This document shows, piece after piece, positions 32,216 through 41,686 of a stretch of 64,000 bases of DNA; the first letter of the stretch is position 1, and every line of letters begins with the position of its first letter. The DNA is from Prevotella sp. khp7 (lineage in GTDB: Bacteria; Bacteroidota; Bacteroidia; Bacteroidales; Bacteroidaceae): the NCBI RefSeq assembly GCF_900109055.1, contig NZ_FOIV01000004.1, positions 186,001 through 250,000 of the forward strand. Reading direction: 5' to 3'. The notes under the pieces were generated by a model, which did not search any database, was not told the DNA's origin, and saw only the letters and a list, made by a program, of their open reading frames with translations. The translations under genes were made by a program, and so were the position numbers.

Positions 32216-35029
32216 ATGATAAGTTTTAAGAGAAAATATGGTATGAGAGGAACATGGCTGGCAAAAATACTGGCGACAATCATCGCCTTACATTGCACGC
32301 CCATAACTGCCGACGCTATCAACAACCATCAGGACAGCATCACGGTATATAACGAAGCGCGACCGCTCATCTATGAAGACGCATGGGATCTGTGGCCCTA
32401 CGTTTTCCTGAATGAGAATGGTGAGCCCGACGGCTATAATATAGATCTGCTTAAGATGATATTCAAGGAACTGGACATTCCTTATATCATCAAGCTGAAA
32501 CCTACACTGGAAGCACAGGCTGACCTGAAGAACAGGAAGTCGGACCTGATGTTGAGAATGGATGCCAGTTTCTCAAGAGACAATGCATCATACGGCAAAT
32601 CAATCGTACAGTTGTTCACCCACAGTGTCGTGACACCCAAAAGCAAGAAAATAACGGTCCGTTCTGGAACGGACATGGCCGGACATACCATTATTGTACA
32701 CGAAGGCAGTTTTAGCCACTACATGATAAAAGAACATGCATGGGCATCAGACATCGTGGGATATGACGACATGCAGGAAGCGATTCAGAAAGTGAGCGCC
32801 GAAGATGACGGCATCATCATCTGGAACACCATGTCGCTGAAATGGCTCATGCAGAAATTCCAGACAGACAACCTGCAACTAGACCCCATTGACCTGCCCT
32901 ACGGAGAGTATAAGTTCTTTGCCAACGACCATTATCTGCTGGCACAGTTGGACAGCGTTTATTCCAAGCTGAGAGCCAACGACAAACTGACACCCATTCA
33001 GAACAAGTGGTTCTACCCGGAACTGAAGGAGTCGGGCATTCCCTCGTGGATATGGAATCTGATTATCGTGCTGGCTATTATCGCAATTGGCATCATCACC
33101 TACTTCATTATATATAAGGTGCGTGAAAACAAAATGACCAAAGAGGTGCGCAGAAGCAACGAGCGCCTCTCGCTGATACTTCAGACCAGTCATGTGGGAC
33201 TATGGACTTATCATGTGGAAACGCAGGTTTTCACCATGATGGACGAGCATGGGAAACCTGAGAAGAACTACACATCGCTGGAATTCTCGCGTCTGTATAA
33301 CCCTACGGACTTCAAGCGTATGATTGAGGCGCTAAAGCTACTCATAGAAAACAAGGAAGAAACGATTACTCTGGAATTGAAAGCCAAGCCTTATGAAGAG
33401 GCTACGGAAGAAAAAGACTTTATAACCACGCTCTCTGTCCTGCAGCGCAACAAACGAAACAAGGCGACGGTGATTATCTGCTCTGAGAGTGATGTGACAG
33501 AAGACAGAATGCGCCAGATGAAGACAAAAGACTCACGACTGCGCTATCAGACACTCTTCGAGACAGCCTTAGTGAGTATGACCTTCTTTGATGAAAACGG
33601 CATCATGACCGACATGAACGAGAGAGCTACCAGGACTTTCGGTATTCAACGTCAACAGATAGGACAAGCAAAAATCAGAATCCAAGATGTAACAGACGTC
33701 GAGGATATTCTGGATCAGGATTTCGAGGTATTCCATGCCACACGCATTATTAACAATGATGAGCAGGACACCCCTATGAAAGGGCTGTTGGGAGGAGGAA
33801 AACGCTTTTACGAGATGCAAATCCTGCCTGTGTATGATGAAGGGAAACGTATCGGCTTCTTTGGCTCCGGGCGAGAGGTTACCGAGGTGGCACGCAGTTA
33901 CCAGCAGTTGCAGAAGAACATCAGTCAGCTGCAGGAAGCCACCAGAGAAGTTACAGAATACATACAAAACATCGACTATGTGCTCTCTGTTGGAGGTGTA
34001 AGCATGGCGAGATACCATCAGGATACCCACACACTGACCATCTACAGTGAGATCAACAAGGAAAAATACTCACTGACACAGACCAGGGCGCTCTCGTTTG
34101 TTGACCTGTCATCAGAGAAACAGGCTTTACGCATCCTGAACAAGATGGACACGTTACAGGAAGGGGCTATACACGCAGACATCAAGACCAATATACGCAG
34201 GAAAGGCATTCCCATGTATCTGCAGATGCACTTCATTCCCACCTATAAGAATGGGAAAATTGTAGAGTATTTCGGCATGTGTCGTGACATCAGTGAGATC
34301 AAGGCCATTGAGGCAAAGTTGGCACAAGAAACCATCCGCGCTCAGGAGGTGGAAGTTGTGAAGAACGCCTTCCTGCATAACATGAGTCACGAAATCCGCA
34401 CGCCACTGAACTCTGTAGTAGGATTCTCGGAACTGTTTGAAATGGAGCATAGCCAGGAAGACGAGGCCATCTTCATCAAGGAAATCAAAAACTGTTCGGC
34501 TGCTCTGCTGAAACTCATCAACGACATCCTGTTCCTTTCACGTCTGGATGCAGGAATGATTACCATCAATCAGCGTCCAACGGACATTGCCGCTATCTTC
34601 AAAGACAAGTGCGAAGCCATCTGGAGTCACAAAAAGGTGTCGGGCGTTGACTATCTGGTAACCAGTCCGTACAAGAAACTGGTGGTTGAGATTGACGAGT
34701 CGAACGTATTCATGATTATAGACAAACTGATAGCAAATGCCATCCAGCACACCACAAAAGGCTCGATACTGGCACGCTACGACTATATAGGAGACCAACT
34801 GGTCGTTTCGATAGAAGATACTGGCGACGGTATTCCTTCAGATGCCATCCACCACATCTTTGAGCGATTTGTTACCGGTGCCAATAATGGCGTTGGTCTG
34901 GGACTAAGTATCTGTCATGAACTGATAGAATACATGGGCGGAAAGATTCAGTTGAAATCGGAGGAGGGTGAGGGTACTACCGTCTGGTTCACCCTACCCT
35001 GCAAAGTGGTGGGAATGGAACGTAACTAA
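32216..35029 (+). CDS. Sensor histidine kinase with periplasmic solute-binding domain, copy A2
   Basis: 937 residues. After a signal-like N-terminus comes a family-3 solute-binding (SBP_bac_3) domain, residues about 40-270 (WPYVFLNENGEPDGYNIDLLKMIFKEL is its usual opening), a membrane helix near 282-302, PAS domains, HisKA with His725 (MSHEIRTPLN), and HATPase_c with N-box KLIANAIQHTTKG, G1 DTGDGI and G2 GVGLGLSICHE. It should sense an amino acid or small acid in the periplasm. It is the intact paralogue of the pseudokinase at 28006. Confidence 0.95.
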   Translation: MISFKRKYGMRGTWLAKILATIIALHCTPITADAINNHQDSITVYNEARPLIYEDAWDLWPYVFLNENGEPDGYNIDLLKMIFKELDIPYIIKLKPTLEAQADLKNRKSDLMLRMDASFSRDNASYGKSIVQLFTHSVVTPKSKKITVRSGTDMAGHTIIVHEGSFSHYMIKEHAWASDIVGYDDMQEAIQKVSAEDDGIIIWNTMSLKWLMQKFQTDNLQLDPIDLPYGEYKFFANDHYLLAQLDSVYSKLRANDKLTPIQNKWFYPELKESGIPSWIWNLIIVLAIIAIGIITYFIIYKVRENKMTKEVRRSNERLSLILQTSHVGLWTYHVETQVFTMMDEHGKPEKNYTSLEFSRLYNPTDFKRMIEALKLLIENKEETITLELKAKPYEEATEEKDFITTLSVLQRNKRNKATVIICSESDVTEDRMRQMKTKDSRLRYQTLFETALVSMTFFDENGIMTDMNERATRTFGIQRQQIGQAKIRIQDVTDVEDILDQDFEVFHATRIINNDEQDTPMKGLLGGGKRFYEMQILPVYDEGKRIGFFGSGREVTEVARSYQQLQKNISQLQEATREVTEYIQNIDYVLSVGGVSMARYHQDTHTLTIYSEINKEKYSLTQTRALSFVDLSSEKQALRILNKMDTLQEGAIHADIKTNIRRKGIPMYLQMHFIPTYKNGKIVEYFGMCRDISEIKAIEAKLAQETIRAQEVEVVKNAFLHNMSHEIRTPLNSVVGFSELFEMEHSQEDEAIFIKEIKNCSAALLKLINDILFLSRLDAGMITINQRPTDIAAIFKDKCEAIWSHKKVSGVDYLVTSPYKKLVVEIDESNVFMIIDKLIANAIQHTTKGSILARYDYIGDQLVVSIEDTGDGIPSDAIHHIFERFVTGANNGVGLGLSICHELIEYMGGKIQLKSEEGEGTTVWFTLPCKVVGMERN

Positions 35030-35040
35030 AAAGTGACATC

Positions 35041-37800
35041 ATGACGAAAAAGATATATATACTCATTGCAGCCTGTGTACTGTCGTTCTGTAACGTTCTG
35101 ACAGCCAAGGCTCTGTTTATACGCGAATATACCGAAGAGCATCCGCTCGTTATTGTAAGCGACTGGGAATTTCCACCCTATGAATTCAGAAATGACAAGG
35201 GTGAGCCTGACGGATATAACATAGAAGTGCTTGACCTGATTCTGACAAAACTCGACATTCCACACGTTTTCCAGATGAAAGAGTGGTATCAATGTACCGA
35301 GGCCTTTGAGAAACGCGAGGCTGACCTGATACACGCCTTGTCATACATGTTCAGACGACGTCCTTATGTGATGACGCAGAACATGATAACCTATTACAAC
35401 GTAAAGGCAGCCAGACTAAGAACGACGCCACCACTGAAAAGACTCAGTCAGCTGACTGAGGCCGACACGCTTGTACTGAAGAAGAACGACTACGTGGCCT
35501 TGCGCATTTCTGAAATCAAGGAGCACCCCTTCAAAGTAGAATATCACTCCTCAAGAGAAGCGCTGACAGGCATTCATTCCGGCAAATACAAATACTATCT
35601 ATGGGGAGAGATTCCCCTTGCTACGAAAGTGAAGGAATATGGTGTTAACGGCGTGGTACTTGATGAGACCGACATCCCTGCAGGAGAGTTACGAATCATT
35701 GGCTACGACAAAGACCTTATCGATGCCATAGACGATAACTTTGCACGTTTGGAGCAATCGGGAAAGCTAGAGAAGATTCGCGATAAGTGGTTTCACCCGG
35801 AGCGCGTGCACAACGACACGTCGCCTGTTGCCCTGATTATCCTGTCGGGTATTATCATTTTCGGTATTATAGCCCTCTTACTCAGCCGACTGATTCGTAG
35901 TCGTGTGAAGGCTGCCATCAACAAGACCGTTGAGACGAACCAGATGATGACTCTGGCCCTGAACATGGGTAAATACTATGTGATAGAGTATGACCTCCAC
36001 ACCCATCACCTCAGGAATATCTACGGAGATCTGCTGCCTGAAGAGGGAGCTTCTGACGAGTACTACAGATCACATATCCATCCCAACGAACAAAGCAAAT
36101 TGGGTAATGAAATCAGACAGATGTCTATGGGAAAGACCCATTGGGAGGCAAAGATACACTGGAACATGGGTACAGAAGAAATGCCCGACTGGCGCTATCT
36201 GGAAGGCGATGCCGTGATAGAGATGAAAAACGGCAAGCCACGCTACATCATCAACACCCTCAAGGATATGACAGAAGAAGTGCGTGAGGAACGCCTCAAC
36301 CGAGAAATCGGAAACAAATACCAGCGCATGCTGAGTACCAGTCTGATTGCCATGTCATACTACGACAAAAACGGTGTGTTTCTCGACGCGAACGAGAAGA
36401 TGAAACAACTCTGCGAGTTCAACAAAGATAACGAAAGATATTTCCATACCCTCTCACTCTTCGATACCACCTTCCTAAAAGGTCAGTTTGATCCCAAAAG
36501 CAAGGATAACTTCCATATCTGCCAGCGTATGTTCTACCCCGAGATGGGCATCTTCAAGTATGTTGAACTGAAAATACGTCCTACCTACGATGAAGACGGA
36601 GAGCTTCGCTTCTTTATCGTGACAGGACGAGACTTGACTGCCGAACGCCAGATGTATCTGGAACTGCGCAGGCACGACAAGGAGATACAAAACGCCAGTG
36701 AAGCCATCAACCGTTATGAGAAACAGCTGCGCTATCTGCTTGAGAACAGTAAGATGTATGTATGGAAATCGAATCTGAAGTCACGCGAAATCACCTTCTC
36801 GCGTTCACTGCGCAATTACGACCAGAAGAGTTCCTTGGACGAATACACTGCAAGCATGTATGACAACGAGCAGTCCGATTCGAGTTCAGCCATTCAGGAC
36901 AAGGACACTATGGACAAGCCCTTCAACGTGATTCACCACTTCAAGCACACCCATTTCTCGAAAAAGCCTGTCTGGATGGCTATCAGTGGTATTCCAACCT
37001 TTGACAGGGACGGAAACAGAATCGGCTATTTCGGAGTAGAGCGCGACATCACAGACCTCATGGAAGCTCAACAGAAGTTGAAGGAGGAGACAGAACGTGC
37101 AGAAGACTCAGGAAAGATGAAGAGCGCATTCCTTGCCAACATGACGCATGAGATACGTACACCGCTGAATGCCATCGTAGGTTTCAGCGACCTGTTACCG
37201 ATGGTAGACTCGAAGGAGGAACGTATGGAGTTTATTCGTATCATACGCAACAACTGCGACATGCTGATGCGACTGATCAACGACATCCTGGAAGCCTCGA
37301 ACATGGGACAAGCACTTTCCATCAAGCCGGAAAAGGTTGACTTCTCCAAAGTGTTTAATGACATATGCCAGATTCTGGCACAGCGTGTTCAGGAAGCTGG
37401 CGTGGAATTCATCAAAGACAACCCCTACGACACTTTCCCTGCCACTATCGACATTGGCCGCATACAACAGGTGTTGACCAATTTCACCACCAACGCCGTG
37501 AAGTATACGCACAAGGGACATATAAAATTGGGCTATAAGGAACAGGACAACGGCATATATTACTATTGCGAGGATACGGGTACCGGTATTCCCAAGGAGA
37601 AACAGGCCAGCGTTTTTGAACGCTTCGTGAAACTGAACGACTTCGTACAAGGGACAGGACTGGGACTAAGCATCTGTAAAGCCATTGCCGAGCGCTGTGG
37701 AGGAAAGATCGGTGTCACTTCGGAAGGCGAAGGACACGGCTCGACCTTCTGGCTCTGGACCCCAAGAATTATTAACACCTCTAACGACACTCAAGACTGA
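35041..37800 (+). CDS. Sensor histidine kinase with periplasmic solute-binding domain, copy B2
   Basis: 919 residues. A signal peptide (to about 23) leads into an SBP_bac_3 domain (VSDWEFPPYEFRNDKGEPDGYNIEVLD in two parts), a membrane helix near 265-287, three PAS-like regions, HisKA with His703 (MTHEIRTPLN), and HATPase_c with N-box TNFTTNAVKYT, G1 DTGTGIP and G2 GTGLGLSICKA. It is the paralogue of the kinase at 30161 plus a periplasmic domain. It starts 11 bases after the third kinase and ends 2 bases before the AraC gene. Confidence 0.95.
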   Translation: MTKKIYILIAACVLSFCNVLTAKALFIREYTEEHPLVIVSDWEFPPYEFRNDKGEPDGYNIEVLDLILTKLDIPHVFQMKEWYQCTEAFEKREADLIHALSYMFRRRPYVMTQNMITYYNVKAARLRTTPPLKRLSQLTEADTLVLKKNDYVALRISEIKEHPFKVEYHSSREALTGIHSGKYKYYLWGEIPLATKVKEYGVNGVVLDETDIPAGELRIIGYDKDLIDAIDDNFARLEQSGKLEKIRDKWFHPERVHNDTSPVALIILSGIIIFGIIALLLSRLIRSRVKAAINKTVETNQMMTLALNMGKYYVIEYDLHTHHLRNIYGDLLPEEGASDEYYRSHIHPNEQSKLGNEIRQMSMGKTHWEAKIHWNMGTEEMPDWRYLEGDAVIEMKNGKPRYIINTLKDMTEEVREERLNREIGNKYQRMLSTSLIAMSYYDKNGVFLDANEKMKQLCEFNKDNERYFHTLSLFDTTFLKGQFDPKSKDNFHICQRMFYPEMGIFKYVELKIRPTYDEDGELRFFIVTGRDLTAERQMYLELRRHDKEIQNASEAINRYEKQLRYLLENSKMYVWKSNLKSREITFSRSLRNYDQKSSLDEYTASMYDNEQSDSSSAIQDKDTMDKPFNVIHHFKHTHFSKKPVWMAISGIPTFDRDGNRIGYFGVERDITDLMEAQQKLKEETERAEDSGKMKSAFLANMTHEIRTPLNAIVGFSDLLPMVDSKEERMEFIRIIRNNCDMLMRLINDILEASNMGQALSIKPEKVDFSKVFNDICQILAQRVQEAGVEFIKDNPYDTFPATIDIGRIQQVLTNFTTNAVKYTHKGHIKLGYKEQDNGIYYYCEDTGTGIPKEKQASVFERFVKLNDFVQGTGLGLSICKAIAERCGGKIGVTSEGEGHGSTFWLWTPRIINTSNDTQD

Positions 37801-37802
37801 CT

Positions 37803-38672
37803 ATGCAAAAAAGCAAATATCTGCTCGCCAACGACCGAGACCTGTTATGGGGACTCACAGTGAGTACCATTGGACGCGAAGAGATTCTTCCTGGCGACCC
37901 CTATCCTACCAGGGGGCATGCTGACGGTTACTATTTCAACATTGAGAAAGGGCGTATACTAAACGAATATCAGTTGCTATACAACCCAGAGGGTGAAGGC
38001 ATCTTTGAAAGTGCCCACTGCAAGAAAACCATCATCAAGCCTGGCGATATGTTTCTGCTGTTTCCCGGCGAATGGCACACCTATCACCCCAATCCACACA
38101 CAGGTTGGAAGAGCTACTGGATTGGTTTCAAAGGCAGGAATATGGACGATCGCGTAAAAGCGGGATTTCTGTCGCCCGAAAAGCCTATCTACCACATTGG
38201 CTATTCGTCAGACATAGAGCATCTGTATCGCACAGCCTACGAAGTGGCGATAGAAGAGGCAGCCTATTCACAACAGGCCATGGCCGGTATCGTGAACCAC
38301 CTGATAGGACTGATGTACTCATTGGAAAGGAACATGGAACTGAGCAAGAACCAGCAACAGGTAGACATGATCAGCAAAGCCAGACTGATGATACGTGAAT
38401 CGCTGGAGTCAGACCTTACCATCCAGCATATTGCAGAAGACCTAGGCGTGAGCTACAGTAACTTCCGCAAGCTCTTCAAAGAGTACACCGGTCTGTCGCC
38501 AGCCACCTATCAGCAGGAGCTCAGACTGCTCAGAGCCAAGGAGATGCTCACCACTACCGACTATAGCATCAAGGAGATAGCCTACAGACTGAACTTTGAA
38601 AGTCCAGACTACTTCTCGGCCAAATTCAAGGCCAAGATGGGATTCAAACCCAGTGAGATAAAAATGAAATAA
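37803..38672 (+). CDS. AraC-family transcriptional regulator with cupin sensor
   Basis: 289 residues. The N-terminal half is a cupin-type AraC ligand domain (KPGDMFLLFPGEWHTYHPNP near 75-100). The C-terminal 100 residues carry two helix-turn-helix units: LTIQHIAEDLGVSYSNFRKLFKEYTG and YSIKEIAYRLNFESPDYFSAKFK, ending with the family signature around MGFKPSE. It begins two bases after the fourth kinase, so it belongs to the kinase operon. It has no receiver domain, so it is not a direct phospho-target by usual rules. A small sugar or acid is a possible ligand. Confidence 0.94.
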   Translation: MQKSKYLLANDRDLLWGLTVSTIGREEILPGDPYPTRGHADGYYFNIEKGRILNEYQLLYNPEGEGIFESAHCKKTIIKPGDMFLLFPGEWHTYHPNPHTGWKSYWIGFKGRNMDDRVKAGFLSPEKPIYHIGYSSDIEHLYRTAYEVAIEEAAYSQQAMAGIVNHLIGLMYSLERNMELSKNQQQVDMISKARLMIRESLESDLTIQHIAEDLGVSYSNFRKLFKEYTGLSPATYQQELRLLRAKEMLTTTDYSIKEIAYRLNFESPDYFSAKFKAKMGFKPSEIKMK

Positions 38673-38705
38673 AAAATCCCCGCCTGTTTGGGCGGGGATT
38701 TTTAT
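38671..38705. terminator. Bidirectional terminator between the AraC gene and nhaD
   Basis: AAAAAATCCCCGCC, loop TGTTTG, GGCGGGGATTTTTA: an 8-9 bp GC stem with A-run and T-run on either side. It serves the two convergent transcripts. Confidence 0.93.
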
Positions 38706-40037
38706 TTAGAACAACAACATTCGCTCTAACCAGTAAATAAGTATTCCCGAGAGATAGCCAACGAAAGCCACCCAGGTGATCTTCTTCATATACCAGCCGA
38801 AAGTAATCTTTTCCAGTCCCATGACAACGACACCTGCGGCAGAACCGATAATCAACATGGAACCGCCAACACCGGCACAATAAGCCAGCAACTGCCAGAA
38901 GATGCCGTCGATAGCCATAGCACCCTCGGGAGCAACGGGGTACATACCCATGCAACCAGCCACGAGAGGTACGTTGTCAACGATTGACGACAGCACACCG
39001 ATGATACCATTGATGAGGTAGTAGTTGCCTGAGAAGGCTTCGTTGAGTCCCTCGCCAAGCGCTGCAAGTACACCAACTTCCTGCAATACGGCAACAGCCA
39101 TCAGAATGCCCAGGAAGAACATGATGGTTGAGAGGTCGATTTTGGAAAGGAGGTCTGACACACGCTTTGCCATTGTGTCATCCTCTGCGGTGTTGTGGTG
39201 GAAAATCTCGGTGGTGGTCCAGAGTACGCCCAGCACAAGTAGGATACCCATGAACGGCGGGAGATGCGTCAGTGTCTTGAAGACTGGCACAAAGCAGAGG
39301 CCGCCTACACCCAGCCAGAAGATAATGTTGCGCTGAGACTTAGTGAACTGGCTGATTTCGGCCTTAGGCAGATTCTGCTCCTTGTCGAACTTGCCTTCGA
39401 GCTGATACTGCAGGATAAAGGCAGGCACAAGCATTGAAACCAGTGAAGGAATGAAAATCTCGGTGAGTACGCCCTGTGTTGTGATGACGCCCTTAATCCA
39501 CAGCATGATAGTGGTTACGTCGCCAATTGGAGAGAAGGCTCCACCCGAGTTAGCAGAGATGACTACCAACGCAGCATATATGAGTCGGTCTTCACGGTTC
39601 TGCACAAGTTTGCGAAGCACCATAATCATCACAATTGAGGTGGTAAGGTTGTCGAGAATAGCCGACAAGAAGAACGTCATGAAAGCCATCCGCCACATGA
39701 GTTTACGCTTTGAGCGTGTCTTCATGGTGTCGCGCACGAAGTTGAAACCGCCGTTCGAATCGACAATTTCCACGATGGTCATGGCACCCATCAGGAAAAA
39801 TAGCGTTCCTGCGGCATCACCCAGGTGATGCTCAATGACCTCGGCAATATGATGAATCACTTCTTCGCCGGCAATCGCAGGATAATAGGCGGCAGGGCCC
39901 ATCATCAGCAGCGTCCAGCAGAACACGCACATCAGCAGGGCAATAGCAGCCTTGTTGATCTTCGTCACACTCTCCAGAGCTATACACAGATAGCCAATAC
40001 AAAAGATAGTGACAATCAGAATCGTTAATGTTGACAT
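38706..40037 (-). CDS. nhaD: NhaD-type sodium:proton antiporter
   Basis: 443 residues with about 12 membrane segments. Family motifs visible are FFLSAILDNLTTSIVMIM (with the conserved Asp/Asn) and ANSGGAFSPIGDVTTIMLW, which is the NhaD signature. It is an inner-membrane Na+(Li+)/H+ antiporter. It is transcribed alone from a promoter that diverges from the rhamnose operon. Confidence 0.93.
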   Translation of the reverse strand: MSTLTILIVTIFCIGYLCIALESVTKINKAAIALLMCVFCWTLLMMGPAAYYPAIAGEEVIHHIAEVIEHHLGDAAGTLFFLMGAMTIVEIVDSNGGFNFVRDTMKTRSKRKLMWRMAFMTFFLSAILDNLTTSIVMIMVLRKLVQNREDRLIYAALVVISANSGGAFSPIGDVTTIMLWIKGVITTQGVLTEIFIPSLVSMLVPAFILQYQLEGKFDKEQNLPKAEISQFTKSQRNIIFWLGVGGLCFVPVFKTLTHLPPFMGILLVLGVLWTTTEIFHHNTAEDDTMAKRVSDLLSKIDLSTIMFFLGILMAVAVLQEVGVLAALGEGLNEAFSGNYYLINGIIGVLSSIVDNVPLVAGCMGMYPVAPEGAMAIDGIFWQLLAYCAGVGGSMLIIGSAAGVVVMGLEKITFGWYMKKITWVAFVGYLSGILIYWLERMLLF

Positions 40038-40074
40038 TTGTACCTTATTTAATATGTTTATTTGAAATTGCGTG

Positions 40075-40082
40075 CAAAGGTA
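40075..40082 (-). promoter_or_regulatory. -7 promoter box for nhaD
   Basis: Minus-strand TACCTTTG, 38 bases before the start codon. Confidence 0.75.
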
Positions 40083-40147
40083 CGAAATAAAATCAAATAT
40101 TCAAGTCCAAAAATCAAATAATTATGGTATGTATATTAAAAAGTCCG

Positions 40148-40155
40148 TACCTTTG
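40148..40155 (+). promoter_or_regulatory. -7 promoter box for the rhaBAT operon
   Basis: TACCTTTG, 35 bases before the rhaB ATG. No obvious AraC-type direct repeat was identified between this box and the nhaD promoter. Confidence 0.75.
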
Positions 40156-40189
40156 CCAACAAATCTGCTAATCAAACAAAAAATTAAAG

Positions 40190-41671
40190 ATGAGAAATAA
40201 GAAGTGTTTCTTTGCCGTAGACCTCGGAGCCACTAGTGGCAGAACGATCATCGGCCATATCGATAACGGGAAATTCAATCTTGAGGAAGTCACCCGCTTC
40301 CCCAACAACCTCATAGAACAAGGCGGTCATTTCTACTGGGACATCTATGCCCTTTATCTCGAAATTATCAAGGGACTGAAAGAGGCATCCCGACGCGGAC
40401 TGGAAATTACGAGCATAGGCATCGACACCTGGGGCGTCGACTTCGTGTGCATCGGCAGCGACGGCGCCATCCTGAGGAATCCACGCGCCTATCGCGACCC
40501 CATCACTTTCGAGGCGATGGACAACTATCTGGCACATGTCATCTCGAGAAAGGAGGTATATGACATTACTGGCATCCAGTTCATGAACTTCAACTCCCTT
40601 TTCCAGCTCTACGCCATGAGACGTGAAGGCAACTCTGCCTTAGAGCATGCAGAGAAAATCCTGTTTGTGCCCGACGCGCTGAGTTGGATGCTGACAGGTC
40701 AGGCGGTATGCGAATATACCATAGCCTCGACTTCGCAGCTGCTCGATCCCAGGACCAAGCAACTCGATGAACGTTTGTTGACCAGTCTGCAACTGACTCG
40801 CGAGAACTTCGGCAAGATGGTAAACCCAGGCACGGTGATTGGCGTACTGACAGAAGAAGTACAGAAACTGACGGGGTTAGGAGCTGTACCCGTGATAGCC
40901 GTTGCAGGCCATGACACAGCCTCAGCCGTAGCTGCCGTACCTGCCAAAGACGAGAACTTTGCCTACCTGTCGAGTGGCACGTGGAGTCTGATGGGTATTG
41001 AGACAAAAGACGCCATCATCAACGAGCAGAGTTATGAGCGCAACTTCACCAATGAAGGAGGTATCGGCGGAACCACCCGTTTCCTGAAGAACATCTGTGG
41101 CATGTGGCTCTATGAGCGCTGTCGCACGGAGTGGCCTGAGGAAGTAAGAAAGCTCTCACACCCAGAGTTACAGGAATCGGCCATGCAGGTAGAGCCCTTC
41201 CGCTCTATCATCAATCCCGACGATGCGCAGTTTGCCAACCCCGACTCGATGATAAAGGCCATACAGGCCTACTGCCGCAACACGCAACAGCCTGTACCAG
41301 AGACTCCGGCAGAGATCTGCCGCTGCATCTTCGACTCACTGGCCCTGCGCTACAAGCAAGTATTCCAATGGATGCAGGAACTTGCTCCTTTCAGATTCGA
41401 TGTGTTACACATCATCGGCGGTGGAAGCCTGAACAAATATCTGAACCAGTTTACCGCCAACGCCACAGGGGCCACAGTGCTGGCAGGCCCTCAGGAGTGT
41501 ACAGCCATTGGCAACATCATGCTGCAGGCCCAAGCTGCAGGACTGGTAGGCGACATCTGGGAGATGCGCCAGACGATAGCCCGCTCGCTGGAACTCGTGA
41601 GATACGAGCCCACCGACGAAGATGCCTGGAACCAGGCCTACGAGAAGTATATTAAAATTATTAATAAATAA
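40190..41671 (+). CDS. rhaB: L-rhamnulokinase
   Basis: 493 residues. FGGY-kinase features: FFAVDLGATSGRTIIG at the N-terminus (phosphate loop), GIDTWGVDFVCIG (with catalytic Asp in GIDTWGVDF), VAGHDTASAV, and the C-terminal LHIIGGGSLNKYLNQFTANATG. It phosphorylates L-rhamnulose at C1. It is followed after 15 bases by rhaA and then rhaT, so the first three steps of L-rhamnose use are one operon. Confidence 0.97.
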   Translation: MRNKKCFFAVDLGATSGRTIIGHIDNGKFNLEEVTRFPNNLIEQGGHFYWDIYALYLEIIKGLKEASRRGLEITSIGIDTWGVDFVCIGSDGAILRNPRAYRDPITFEAMDNYLAHVISRKEVYDITGIQFMNFNSLFQLYAMRREGNSALEHAEKILFVPDALSWMLTGQAVCEYTIASTSQLLDPRTKQLDERLLTSLQLTRENFGKMVNPGTVIGVLTEEVQKLTGLGAVPVIAVAGHDTASAVAAVPAKDENFAYLSSGTWSLMGIETKDAIINEQSYERNFTNEGGIGGTTRFLKNICGMWLYERCRTEWPEEVRKLSHPELQESAMQVEPFRSIINPDDAQFANPDSMIKAIQAYCRNTQQPVPETPAEICRCIFDSLALRYKQVFQWMQELAPFRFDVLHIIGGGSLNKYLNQFTANATGATVLAGPQECTAIGNIMLQAQAAGLVGDIWEMRQTIARSLELVRYEPTDEDAWNQAYEKYIKIINK

Positions 41672-41686
41672 AAAAACAAACGATTT

